Below are positions 1 through 7,301 of a stretch of DNA of 35,483 nucleotides, piece after piece (position 1 is the first letter of the stretch; every line of letters begins with the position of its first letter). Location: assembly GCA_020426575.1 (NCBI GenBank), contig JAGQPT010000515.1:1-35483 (forward strand), given 5' to 3'. A program made the position numbers and the translations under genes. Origin of the DNA: Planctomycetales bacterium (GTDB lineage Bacteria; Planctomycetota; Planctomycetia; Pirellulales; JAEUIK01). The notes beneath the pieces were generated by a model. That model was given only the letters and a program-made list of their open reading frames with translations. It ran no database searches and was not told the origin of the DNA.

Positions 1-1112
1 AGCCGTAGCGTCTCGGGCCAGTCGTCGAACCATACCAAATCGTCAAAATAGTTTTCGGGCCACTCGCAGCGGTTGGGATCGATCGGGCTGCTTTGTTTTT
101 CACGTTCGAAGGCCGTGTGGCCTCCTTCGGCCCGCATGCACATCAACGTGTAGAGATCCTCCTCTTCGGGCCAGAGCAGCGACGCGCCGGACTCCATTTC
201 AGCGCGGTGCGATGCAAAAAAGCGACGGGCGTGTTCCTCGTGCTCCGCGTCCTCAAAGTTGACGTAGATGGCCTCCCACTGTTTCCACAACTCCGTTGCA
301 GGAGGCCAGCGGACGATCGATTTGAAGATCCGCGACGTCCAGCCGGGGCGGCGATCGAGTTGCACTGCCAAGGCATCGCGGTGTAGAGCCGTGGCGAGGT
401 TGAGCACGTTCGTGCGCTTTGTGCCGGCCTTCATCAGCGTGCCGTGGAACCAGGCGTCGGATTGCTCGCGGCGATGCGAGGAGACGGCGTGGTGGTCGTT
501 CTGGATGTCGTCGCAGACGATCAACGTGGGGCGGTGAGCGCCACGCCGCCGTCCGCGGATGCTCTGCCCCGTGCCGAACGCCTCGATGGTCACACCGCCG
601 GCAAGCTGGACACGGCTTTGGCGCAACGTCATCTCGGGGCCGGTCGCCTGGCGGTACGCTGAGCGGATGGCGTCGTTCTGTCGCAGTTCGCGGCAGACGT
701 TTTCCAGGTGGCTGGCGGCCTGGTACTGGGTGTCGCCGACGAGCATGATGTACGACTCCCAGCCTTCGAGCGCGGCGCGCAACACGTAGGCCAACGTTCC
801 CAGCGTCGACTTGGCACTGCCGCGCGGGCCGACGACGTTGATTTTCGTGCCGCGCCGCGTGTGCATCGAGTCGAGCTGCTCGCCCAGCCAAAGGTGCATC
901 CGCGACGGCGGCTGGCGAAAGTGTTCGGGCAGGTAATGCCTCCCCCAGTCCAACAGCGAGACCCCTTCGCGGGGCAGCCGGCGCACCTTGTCCGCCGCGG
1001 CGATGGCCAGGTGCAGCGAGCGTGTCAATTGGGCCAGCGCCCCGCTGCCGAGACCACTGGCGGCGGCGAGTCGGTGGGCGTCGTTTCGGCGTTGTGACGT
1101 CGTCTCGCTCAT
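1..1112 (-). CDS. Phage-type terminase large subunit (3' end beyond left edge)
   Basis: This is the packaging motor ATPase that, in phages and gene-transfer agents, cuts concatemeric DNA and pumps it into proheads. The visible 370 residues include a Walker A loop GPRGSAKST at about 95-103 and a Walker B strand TLIVCDD at about 196-202. Walker B follows a GRRRGAHRP segment of the kind seen before Walker B in phage terminases. A possible coupling stretch, NLATAL, lies at about 238-243. The C-terminal nuclease domain is only partly present, because the reading frame is still open at base 1. The ATG at 1112 overlaps the stop of the small subunit gene as ATGA, implying translational coupling. Base composition does not differ visibly from neighbouring genes. 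Other P-loop ATPases are possible, but the small-subunit neighbour and the motif spacing favour terminase. Whether the motor is active cannot be judged without the missing nuclease residues. Confidence 0.85.
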   Translation of the reverse strand, partial: MSETTSQRRNDAHRLAAASGLGSGALAQLTRSLHLAIAAADKVRRLPREGVSLLDWGRHYLPEHFRQPPSRMHLWLGEQLDSMHTRRGTKINVVGPRGSAKSTLGTLAYVLRAALEGWESYIMLVGDTQYQAASHLENVCRELRQNDAIRSAYRQATGPEMTLRQSRVQLAGGVTIEAFGTGQSIRGRRRGAHRPTLIVCDDIQNDHHAVSSHRREQSDAWFHGTLMKAGTKRTNVLNLATALHRDALAVQLDRRPGWTSRIFKSIVRWPPATELWKQWEAIYVNFEDAEHEEHARRFFASHRAEMESGASLLWPEEEDLYTLMCMRAEGGHTAFEREKQSSPIDPNRCEWPENYFDDLVWFDDWPETLR

Positions 1113-1606
1113 TGCGTCTTGCGTCGCTTGCGTCGAAGTCGCGTTGCGAGCAGTTGGCGTTCGAACGCCCATTCGCGCTCGAAGCGTCTGGCCAACGCAC
1201 GCAACCGCCGCACCAGACCCTCACGCTGATCGGGGTCGGTGATTTCTTCGGAGACGATCGTGGCAAACTCGGCCATGGCCTGGGCGACCTGTTCTCCGCT
1301 GAGATCGCCCACGCGGCGCTGGCCATACTCGTCGGGGAACTTGCGCTCCAGTGCCCAGGCTGATGCCCGCCAGTTCTTTTCGCTGGCGCTGTTGATGTTC
1401 TTCATGTGCCAGACTTCGCAGCGGCTTTCCGCATGGCGGAGTTCGGCGTCGAACGACGGATCGTATTCCGCAGTTCGGGCGATCGTGCTCACGGCGCAGC
1501 CGACGTACGCCGCCGCTGTACGACGACTACAACCGACCGAAAGGATCGCGCAGATCTCTTTTTTCTTGACGTCGTCCAGCGCTCGGCGACGCTTCGTTCT
1601 TTCCAT
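1109..1606 (-). CDS. Putative terminase small subunit (HTH DNA-binding protein)
   Basis: A 165-residue basic protein directly upstream of, and overlapping, the large terminase gene. Residues about 18-44 form a plausible helix-turn-helix (ICAILSVGCSRRTAAAYVG followed by VSTIAR), as in small terminase subunits that recognise the packaging site. The middle part, with the WHMKNINSASEKNWRASAW segment, resembles the region after the HTH in many phage small subunits that mentions an alkylated or nicked genome end in annotations, but no specific function is claimed from it. The tail is rich in Arg/Lys (RLRRKRRK), consistent with DNA contact or binding to the large subunit. AGGAG lies about 10 bases before the ATG at 1606, which is slightly far. 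Gene position is the strongest argument; by sequence alone it is only a short HTH protein. Confidence 0.65.
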   Translation of the reverse strand: MERTKRRRALDDVKKKEICAILSVGCSRRTAAAYVGCAVSTIARTAEYDPSFDAELRHAESRCEVWHMKNINSASEKNWRASAWALERKFPDEYGQRRVGDLSGEQVAQAMAEFATIVSEEITDPDQREGLVRRLRALARRFEREWAFERQLLATRLRRKRRKTQ

Positions 1607-1631
1607 CGATCACGCGTCTCCTGGGGCGAGA

Positions 1632-1726
1632 TAGGCGTTTAGGTGATTAGGCTGTAGGTGTTTAGGGTTCGTGGTGTTTAGGGTTCGTGGTGTTTAGCGC
1701 ACCCTAAACGCCTAAATGCCTACAGC
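1632..1726. repeat. Inverted and tandem repeat block between terS and the ABC-GNAT gene
   Basis: TAGGCGTTTAGG at 1632-1643 is the exact reverse complement of CCTAAACGCCTA at 1703-1714. A second pair, GCTGTAGG... at 1651-1666 and ...CCTACAGC at 1711-1726, matches at 14 of 16 positions. Between them a 16-base unit, TGTTTAGGGTTCGTGG, occurs twice in tandem (1659-1674 and 1675-1690) and begins a third time (1691-1697). The right arm supplies the last four codons and the TAG stop of the ABC-GNAT gene. A related palindrome lies at 3398-3443. It may be a REP-like dispersed element, a transcription terminator without a U tract, or a protein-binding site. Confidence 0.8.
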
Positions 1727-2818
1727 TCGAACCCCTACCCCAACGTACTCGAACGACACGACGGCTCGTGCTTGCGAGCCGCGATGCGCGCGGTTGCCGC
1801 GTCTGGCCTGTTTCACGTTCACGCAGCGCCACAGTGGCGAATGGCGGCAGTGGCCGATCACGGCCGGGTGACTTGCGGTGATGCGCGTGCGGCGTTCTTC
1901 GTCGCAATGGATTTCGGCGACGGCGGCGGCCAGCTTCATGCCCACGCCGATTCCTTGAAAGTCGGGCAACGTTACCAGCCGACTGATGCGCCGCACGCCC
2001 CGACGGCCCTGTAGCGGCAACGTGGCGCAAAACGCCACCGGCACATCGCCCCACAGCGCCAAAAAACAACTGGCCGATCGGTGCAGCTCGGCGGTCAGAT
2101 AGTGATGCTTCTTAAACAATTCCCACGCACCCGTTGTCGCGCGAAAGACGTCGAGTCGGAGTTGGGGACGCCGAAGACGCCTCCGATCGATCAGACCCGT
2201 CGCCATGTCGAGGGTCCAATCGGGCTCGAGCCAGGCGGCGACGTCGTAATGACACGTCACGGCGACAAACCGACAGGCGACGCGGCCGGCCCGAATCGAG
2301 GCCGCCACCGCCGCCGAGCCGACGCGCGCCACGTTGCGGTCCACGACGCTCGTGAACTCGTCGAAGGCCACAATGGGGTGCGCGCCGCTGGATGTTTCGT
2401 CAACGATGATCCCTCGGGAGAGCGCCTTGGCGAGGTCGCAGCGAAATTGTTCGCCGACCGAGAGCACACGGTGAGGCTTGAGCCACGACGGCGGCGAGCT
2501 GAAACCGACGGCGGTGAGCAGCGCCGTGACGTCGCGCACCGGCACGTCGCCGAAGCCATCGACAATGGCACGGTCCGGGGACCAGCCTCCCGGCGTGTGC
2601 ACGTCGTCGCCGAACAGGTGGCGTGCCACGGTGCTCTTCCCGCTGCCGGAAGGTCCGACGATCAACCCGACCTGCCAGTCGTCATCAAGCGGAGGGCGCT
2701 CGACCGAGAACGTCGCCTCGAGCGTGTTTTGCGGCGGCACGTCGAACATTCCCGCCACTTGCCGCACGCGAAACGAGTCATACAACGGGCATTGGACTAC
2801 AACGTCAAGACGCGGCAC
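1712..2818 (-). CDS. ABC-type ATPase fused to GNAT acetyltransferase domain (COG2401-like)
   Basis: A 368-residue soluble fusion. The N-terminal half is a complete ABC ATPase: Walker A GPSGSGKST (55-63), signature LSVGEQ (119-124), Walker B PIVAFDE (148-154) and an H-loop His in AVTCH (190). The C-terminal half, from about 222, is a GNAT-type fold with the acetyl-CoA loop QGIGVG (288-293) after a SRLVTLPDF strand. No membrane segment is present, so this is not a transporter. This architecture is known as COG2401; its biochemical role is not established to my knowledge. The GTG start at 2818 overlaps the ParB-like gene by 22 bases and has GAGGAGG about 7 bases upstream. The last residues (AVGI) and the stop are encoded by the repeat at 1711-1726, suggesting that the repeat inserted at, or trimmed, the 3' end. 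Its position between ParB-like and terminase genes suggests a job in DNA handling or packaging; that is inference. Confidence 0.8.
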   Translation of the reverse strand: MPRLDVVVQCPLYDSFRVRQVAGMFDVPPQNTLEATFSVERPPLDDDWQVGLIVGPSGSGKSTVARHLFGDDVHTPGGWSPDRAIVDGFGDVPVRDVTALLTAVGFSSPPSWLKPHRVLSVGEQFRCDLAKALSRGIIVDETSSGAHPIVAFDEFTSVVDRNVARVGSAAVAASIRAGRVACRFVAVTCHYDVAAWLEPDWTLDMATGLIDRRRLRRPQLRLDVFRATTGAWELFKKHHYLTAELHRSASCFLALWGDVPVAFCATLPLQGRRGVRRISRLVTLPDFQGIGVGMKLAAAVAEIHCDEERRTRITASHPAVIGHCRHSPLWRCVNVKQARRGNRAHRGSQARAVVSFEYVGVGVRAVGI

Positions 2819-3354
2819 CGCAGGCCCTCCTCGACAAGTCGTTCGTAGAGCGAGCGCTGCGCTGACTCGTCCTCGCAGTCGACGACGATCTGGTAGATCT
2901 CGGGAACCGTTAATTCTGCGCCGGGCGCCGCGGCGTTGGTTTTGCCAAGATCAATCTGCTGGGCAAGTTGGTCGAGAAACCCGCGCAGGCGTTCGTCCTC
3001 GGTCGTGATCCCGTCGAGCAATTCGCCCAGTGCCGACTCGCTGGTTCCGGCCAGCCCTGCGAGCGGGTCCAGCACGGCGAGGAGCTTGTCTGCTTCGGCC
3101 TCGGTGACGTCGAGCACAAGGACGGGCACGTCGTCGTCGGGGGTCGTCTCGGCCCTGAGGTGGCCGTCGATCAATTGCAGGCGGCCGTCGTCCAGTTGCC
3201 GTGCCAACAACGCGTCGGCGTAACCGATGTCCGCCAACACCCCTTCGAGCGCCTCGCGCTGATGTGACGGGTGCGTTCGCCAATTCTTCGGACTGGCCAC
3301 GAGATCGGCCGCTTTCACACGGCGCAGTTCAACGATGCGGTCACGGATTGCCAA
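2797..3354 (-). CDS. ParB/Srx-fold N-terminal domain protein
   Basis: A 185-residue protein whose first half matches the ParB N-terminal nuclease-like fold: a start strand with a V-x-x-A-D-L-V-x-S-P-x-N-W-R-T-H box (residues about 10-26 of this reading), then the LIDGHLRAE box typical of the family (ID-GH-R) at about 76-84. Such stand-alone ParB-like domains are common next to phage packaging and DNA-modification genes; chromosome-segregation ParB is longer and has an HTH, which is absent here. I chose the TTG at 3354 because AAGGAG lies exactly 7 bases upstream (3362-3367); an ATG at 3390 in frame lacks such a site. The 3' end overlaps the ABC-GNAT start by 22 bases, so the two are probably made together. 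No second domain is recognised in the acidic C-terminal half. Confidence 0.8.
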   Translation of the reverse strand: MAIRDRIVELRRVKAADLVASPKNWRTHPSHQREALEGVLADIGYADALLARQLDDGRLQLIDGHLRAETTPDDDVPVLVLDVTEAEADKLLAVLDPLAGLAGTSESALGELLDGITTEDERLRGFLDQLAQQIDLGKTNAAAPGAELTVPEIYQIVVDCEDESAQRSLYERLVEEGLRCRVLTL

Positions 3355-3397
3355 TGCGCGTCTCCTTGATGTGCGTGAACGCCAAAGCATGTCGGCC

Positions 3398-3443
3398 GTA
3401 GGCGTTTAGGGCACGTCGTGCGACGCCTGCCCTAAATGCCTAC
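3398..3443. repeat. Palindromic repeat upstream of the ParB-like gene
   Basis: GTAGGCGTTTAGGGCA (3398-3413) pairs with TGCCCTAAATGCCTAC (3428-3443) over 16 positions with a single G-T wobble. Inside the loop CGTCG and CGACG (3414-3418, 3421-3425) pair again. The arms share the TAGGCGTTTAGG and CCTAAATGCCTAC words with the block at 1632-1726. No T tract follows on either strand, so a simple intrinsic terminator is unlikely. Confidence 0.85.
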
Positions 3444-3463
3444 CGCCATGGACTGAGCCCCTG

Positions 3464-3826
3464 TTACCAACGAACGACCCGTTGACGCACGACGGTTCGT
3501 TCGACGCGGCGCACCAACGGTCGCGCGGTGGCACGCACCCGAACCGACCGCACAGCCACGGTCGGCGACAGGCACGAGGGTTCGACGATCACGGGCGCGA
3601 CGACCACGTGTGCGGCGACGATCGGCGTGGCGACGACGGGCGCCGCTACCACGGCTGGCGCGGCGACGGGCGCGACCAAGACGGGTGCTGGCGCCACAGG
3701 TACCGCCGAAGTCACTACCAAATTGGTGGTGCCCACAACGGCGAGCGCCGTTCCACAGGCGTGGCATTGTTCGCCGGAGATGAACAGCGCCCCGCACGTG
3801 ACCAACAGACTCGCTACTTTGTGCAT
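3464..3826 (-). CDS. Small exported Ala/Val/Pro-rich protein
   Basis: A 120-residue protein of unknown function. The N-terminus (MHKVASLLVTCGALFISG) looks like a Sec signal peptide, followed by a short Cys-containing stretch (EQCHACG, a CxxC). Residues about 30-82 are a low-complexity run of Ala, Val and Pro (repeated APVV, APVL and similar). The C-terminal 35 residues are strongly basic, with alternating Arg and Val. AGGAG lies 9 bases before the ATG at 3826. The next gene upstream (3860-4423) also encodes a short exported protein with a Val/Pro/Ala run, so the two may be functionally related. Skewed composition means a non-coding explanation cannot be fully excluded, but the signal peptide and ribosome binding site support a real gene. 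Confidence 0.55.
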   Translation of the reverse strand: MHKVASLLVTCGALFISGEQCHACGTALAVVGTTNLVVTSAVPVAPAPVLVAPVAAPAVVAAPVVATPIVAAHVVVAPVIVEPSCLSPTVAVRSVRVRATARPLVRRVERTVVRQRVVRW

Positions 3827-3859
3827 TGCTGAAACTCCTCTCGTTTCCCGCGTGGAAGT

Positions 3860-4423
3860 TCAGTAGGCCAGGTCGCGGGGTAACCGAGCCCAGTGGCGAA
3901 TTGCTTCAATCTCGTCGGACGACAGCGGCGTTGCCTCGTGTTGGGGCGGCATCTTGCCGGCCTCGACCGCGCCCAAGATGCGGTGACGTGGCAGCCGCTG
4001 GGCCACCTGACCCGAGTCGTCGGCAATCATCAGTTCTCCTCGTGCTTCGTCGCCGCTGTGGCATTTCACACACCGCCGAGCGATCACTTCGACCGCTCGT
4101 CGATCAAGATCGTTACCACCATCGGCGGCAGCCGGACGCTGAGTATTAGCGTCAGGTGAAGACTCCCGTGACGTCGCCGCCACGATCTGATCTGCTGACG
4201 CTGCATACGCACCGTAGGCATAGAAATAAGTAGGCTGCGTGATCGTCGCCACGGGAACAGCGACGGGTACGGCAAACGGCACGACGGCGAATGCGGCCGC
4301 GTCGTTTGTCGCTACCGCCTGGCGTGAGTGGCACACGCTCGCTCCTTGTACGCGCAAGGAACCTGGCACGGCGGCGGCCACGTTCACACCCAGCGCAAAG
4401 ACACACACTAAAAAACGTTTCAT
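3860..4423 (-). CDS. Exported c-type cytochrome domain protein (planctomycete type)
   Basis: A 187-residue protein with a signal peptide (MKRFLVCVFALGVNVAAAV), a Val/Pro/Ala-rich linker (about 55-75), a Tyr/Ala stretch (YFYAYGAYA) and a C-terminal cytochrome c domain. That domain has one haem-binding CVKCH motif (Cys118, Cys121, His122). After it, the sequence GKMPPQ with a downstream RHWARLP helix is the usual Met-containing end of planctomycete cytochrome c domains. It should act in the periplasm as an electron carrier or haem sensor. The ATG at 4423 overlaps the stop of the upstream CxxCH gene as ATGA and has a GGCAGGAG site before it, so an upstream in-frame ATG at 4474 is rejected. The partner redox enzyme is not visible. 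Confidence 0.72.
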   Translation of the reverse strand: MKRFLVCVFALGVNVAAAVPGSLRVQGASVCHSRQAVATNDAAAFAVVPFAVPVAVPVATITQPTYFYAYGAYAASADQIVAATSRESSPDANTQRPAAADGGNDLDRRAVEVIARRCVKCHSGDEARGELMIADDSGQVAQRLPRHRILGAVEAGKMPPQHEATPLSSDEIEAIRHWARLPRDLAY

Positions 4424-5778
4424 GGTTGTTCTCCTGCCGTGAGAATCGCCGCCGCGGCGAACGACGCTTCCCACTGTTCACGTTGAACCGATAAACCTTC
4501 GACGAGTGCCAGCAACAGCGGGTCATGACTGGCCCGCAACCGTCGAGCCGCTTCGCCAACAGTTACACCCAACTCGTCAGCGGCCCGTTCCAGCGAAACC
4601 AGCTCATAGGCGTAGCGGCGAAACAGCGCGGCCAGTGCCGGGGCAACTTCGGACGGTTCGAGCACCGCGGTCAGCTTGGCGACCGCCTCGTCATAGTCCT
4701 CGCGATCCCGCTGCAACTGCTTGCCCAGGTCGCGGTCGTAGAATGACGCCAGCCGCTCAGCGTCTTCCGGCTGCACGGTGAAAAGTTCGACGCCGCCACG
4801 CAGCAGCGTTCGCTGGTCGTTCGTGAAGGGCCGCAGCCCGCTCTCTTCGTGGCACCGCACACAACTGATCATGGGAACGACCTGTCCGTCGCCAAGCGGT
4901 TCGCTTGCGTCGCGGGCCACGTCGGGCGGCACGGCGTCTTGCCGGCGCCCTTCGGCGTCGTACAGCGCGAAGTAGTGCAAGCCGTTCGGCTTTGTGGCGA
5001 TGTGTTCACCGGCGTCATATGCGAAGTCGAACAAGTTGCGGATCGGGTCGCGCTCGGCCGAGCTGACCGCCACGTCGTAGGTTTGCCATGCGCCACCGAG
5101 CGGCGTTTGCCGCCGCACGAGACGGCGGACCTGCCGCGTGACGTTCGAGCGGATCATGTTCGCTCCCCGATCGGCACGCAGGCGAAGGATGGCGTCGAGG
5201 TCGAGTCCCAACAGCGCGAAAAAGTCGGCTTCGTCCTCCGGCACGTCGGCGAAGCGATAGTACTGCGGCGGCGCGGCCAACCGGGCCACAAGCCAGTCGC
5301 CCCGCACGATTGCCCCGCTGCTGAGCGACACGGCCCTCAACTGTGCAGCAGCCTCCAGGCCGACCCAGCCTCCATCGGTGAAAACCTCGGTCGGCTTTCC
5401 GGTGGCGGGATCTTTCACCACGGTGCGGAGGTGCCAATACGGCTCGTCGGCCACGAGCGCTTCCCAGAGCTCTGCCGGCCAACCGTAGCGCGACAGCGAG
5501 ATCCGCAACAACCGGTCCGCACTGTCAGGCACCACGTCCGGGATGATGATCGTGGCCGAGCGACTCACCGAATTGAGCACGAACGACAACACGTCGCGGG
5601 CCGCGGCCCGTTCCGTCGCAGGCAGCGCGGCGAGGCTCACGTAGCGAGTCTGGCAGCGCTCGTCGGGTGCGACGTGTGTCGTCAGGTCGGCGAGCGCGCA
5701 CCGCAGTTCGTCCGCCGGCGAGACACGCGGCTCGGCGAGCGGAGTGGCACTCAACAGAACTGCTGCCAGCAGCGTCAT
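4420..5778 (-). CDS. Exported protein with a single CxxCH haem motif
   Basis: A 452-residue protein with an N-terminal signal peptide (MTLLAAVLLSATPLAEP). A large region of about 270 residues resembles no family I can name, then comes one haem-type motif CVRCHEESG (Cys306, Cys309, His310) followed by GLRPF. The C-terminal 110 residues are helical and charged. One haem motif in a long protein is common in planctomycete periplasmic proteins; covalent haem attachment is likely but not proven. The start at 5778 was chosen because GAAGAGGAAG lies just upstream and the signal peptide then begins at residue 1. The stop overlaps the start of the next cytochrome gene as ATGA, so the two are likely made as a pair. 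Confidence 0.65.
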   Translation of the reverse strand: MTLLAAVLLSATPLAEPRVSPADELRCALADLTTHVAPDERCQTRYVSLAALPATERAAARDVLSFVLNSVSRSATIIIPDVVPDSADRLLRISLSRYGWPAELWEALVADEPYWHLRTVVKDPATGKPTEVFTDGGWVGLEAAAQLRAVSLSSGAIVRGDWLVARLAAPPQYYRFADVPEDEADFFALLGLDLDAILRLRADRGANMIRSNVTRQVRRLVRRQTPLGGAWQTYDVAVSSAERDPIRNLFDFAYDAGEHIATKPNGLHYFALYDAEGRRQDAVPPDVARDASEPLGDGQVVPMISCVRCHEESGLRPFTNDQRTLLRGGVELFTVQPEDAERLASFYDRDLGKQLQRDREDYDEAVAKLTAVLEPSEVAPALAALFRRYAYELVSLERAADELGVTVGEAARRLRASHDPLLLALVEGLSVQREQWEASFAAAAILTAGEQP

Positions 5779-5818
5779 GCGGAACTTCCTCTTCGGGGTT
5801 CGGTAAACGGCTGCGAGT

Positions 5819-6847
5819 CTAGCGCGGCATGAAGACGAACACGCCTTCGACGCCATTGACCCGTACGGGACCGATCTCGAACGGCGCTTCGTCGTCGCTT
5901 TCGCCCGCATCGATGGCGAGCACACTCCTCGGGTCGATCAATCCATAGCCGTAGTTGGGATCCTTTCCTTGGGGTCCGGCATCGATGGCGGTGCGACGCA
6001 GGTGGTCGACTAGCTCTTGCTGTGTGGCGATCGGCGTGCCACCTCCTTGCTGGCGATGCTTGGCGATCAGCAGGGCAACGACGCCCGAGACGAACGGCGT
6101 GGCCATGCTCGTGCCCGAAAGTTTCGCGTAGCCGCCGTCCAGGTAGGTCGAGAGCACGTCCTGCCCTGGTGCGCAGACGTCGACCTCCTCTCCTCGACTG
6201 GATAACCGCGCTACGCGGCCGTGTCGGTCGACGGCACCGATGGCCAGCGTTTCTGGCCAGCGGGCCGGGAAGTTCACCGAGTCGGGACGGCCTTCGTTTC
6301 CGGCGGCGCAGACCACGAACTTGCCCGCCGTCACGGCCCGCTGGATCGCGGCACGGATCGCGCGGTCGGGAACGGGCGAGCCGAGCGACATCGACAACAC
6401 GTCGGCGCCAGCCTCGCAGGCCCAGTCGATCCCGTCGGCCACGCTGCTGCCGCTGCCGCTGCCGTCGTCCCCCAATACTTTTGCCACCAGCAGGCGGCAT
6501 TCCGGCGCAACACCCACGACGCCCTGGTCGTTCTGTCGAGCGGCGATCGTACCAGCCACGTGCGTGCCGTGGCCGACGTGGTCTTCGCTGCCAAATGGGC
6601 TGCCGGAAAAGTCGCGCGCGTCGTCGATGCTGTCGGCCAGGTCGGGATGCGAGGCCTCGATGCCTGTGTCGATCACGGCCACGCGAACGCCCCCGCCACG
6701 CGTGTCACGCCATTGATCGGGGATGCCGAAATTCGACAGCCCCCAGTCGACCGTCTCGCTGAGCGTGACAAACGTTGCTTCGACCGAATAAGGGGGCAGC
6801 CGCCAGGTCGTCTCGTCGCCGCGTTGGTCCGGACGGGGACTCTTCAT
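5819..6847 (-). CDS. Subtilisin-like serine protease (S8 family), no signal peptide
   Basis: A 342-residue S8 peptidase with the complete catalytic set: Asp60 in VAVIDTG, His93 in HGTHVAGT, the oxyanion Asn184 in AAGNEG and Ser247 in GTSMATP. The protein starts directly with a short hydrophilic segment (MKSPRPDQ) and has no recognisable signal peptide or long inhibitor prodomain, so it may be cytoplasmic, a phage-type maturation enzyme, or exported by another route. A C-terminal tail of about 35 residues, acidic then hydrophobic (VNGVEGVFVFMP), follows the catalytic core. The ATG at 6847 overlaps the stop of the upstream gene as ATGA, and AGGTGA lies 5 bases before it. Its immediate partners are two unknown small proteins, one membrane-associated. 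The substrate is unknown. Confidence 0.92.
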   Translation of the reverse strand: MKSPRPDQRGDETTWRLPPYSVEATFVTLSETVDWGLSNFGIPDQWRDTRGGGVRVAVIDTGIEASHPDLADSIDDARDFSGSPFGSEDHVGHGTHVAGTIAARQNDQGVVGVAPECRLLVAKVLGDDGSGSGSSVADGIDWACEAGADVLSMSLGSPVPDRAIRAAIQRAVTAGKFVVCAAGNEGRPDSVNFPARWPETLAIGAVDRHGRVARLSSRGEEVDVCAPGQDVLSTYLDGGYAKLSGTSMATPFVSGVVALLIAKHRQQGGGTPIATQQELVDHLRRTAIDAGPQGKDPNYGYGLIDPRSVLAIDAGESDDEAPFEIGPVRVNGVEGVFVFMPR

Positions 6848-7299
6848 CGCTCACCTCGCAGGCCGCGAATCAACTGGATCAATTGCAGCACGATCGGCAG
6901 CCAGGAGAGGAACGATTGCGTCGTCAAGACACACGAACCGTCTTCGCTGGCCAACACGACCGTCGCGCCCTCACCCTCGAAGTCGACCTTGGTGTCCATC
7001 AAGCCGAGCGCGAAGCGGACGACGGCCAGCACGATATAGAAGACGCCTTCGTCGTCGAGCGCATCGCGCAGCCGAGCGGTCCAGCTCGGATCGATGCCGA
7101 TCAGTTCGGCGAACCGCACGACGAGTTCGATGGCGGTCCTCAGGCCAGGTTCGCTGGAAATCGGATCGGTGAGATTGCCGATCGCGGCGATCAGGTCGAT
7201 GACCTCGCGGATCTTGTCGAAACGGGCGCCGGGAAGCCAGTCGCCCGCCACGTTGACGTGTCGCCCGATCGTAGGTCGTGTGGCGATTGCTGCAGTCAT
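6844..7299 (-). CDS. Hypothetical protein coupled to the subtilase gene
   Basis: A 151-residue protein I do not recognise. It has a mostly helical, amphipathic composition with hydrophobic stretches at about 77-97 (FYIVLAVVRFALGLMD) and near the C-terminus (LSWLPIVLQLIQLI), which could be short membrane-associated helices or buried core. The end is basic (RGLRGER). The start at 7299 puts GGAG 8 bases upstream; an ATG two codons earlier at 7305 would overlap the previous stop as ATGA but sits only 2 bases from GGAG. It is sandwiched between a membrane/coiled-coil protein and a protease with no gap, so it could be the protease's substrate, inhibitor or chaperone. That is inference from position only. 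Confidence 0.6.
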   Translation of the reverse strand: MTAAIATRPTIGRHVNVAGDWLPGARFDKIREVIDLIAAIGNLTDPISSEPGLRTAIELVVRFAELIGIDPSWTARLRDALDDEGVFYIVLAVVRFALGLMDTKVDFEGEGATVVLASEDGSCVLTTQSFLSWLPIVLQLIQLIRGLRGER

Positions 7300-7301
7300 G
7301 G

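Noticed and set aside
253..1326. 357-codon frame on the minus strand overlapping both terminase genes
   Set aside because: It runs in another frame through the Walker motifs of the large subunit; its product is Arg/Pro-rich low complexity.
1659..1697. TTTAGGG repeats resembling plant-type telomeric sequence
   Set aside because: Only two to three copies, within a bacterial-type inverted repeat; chance resemblance.
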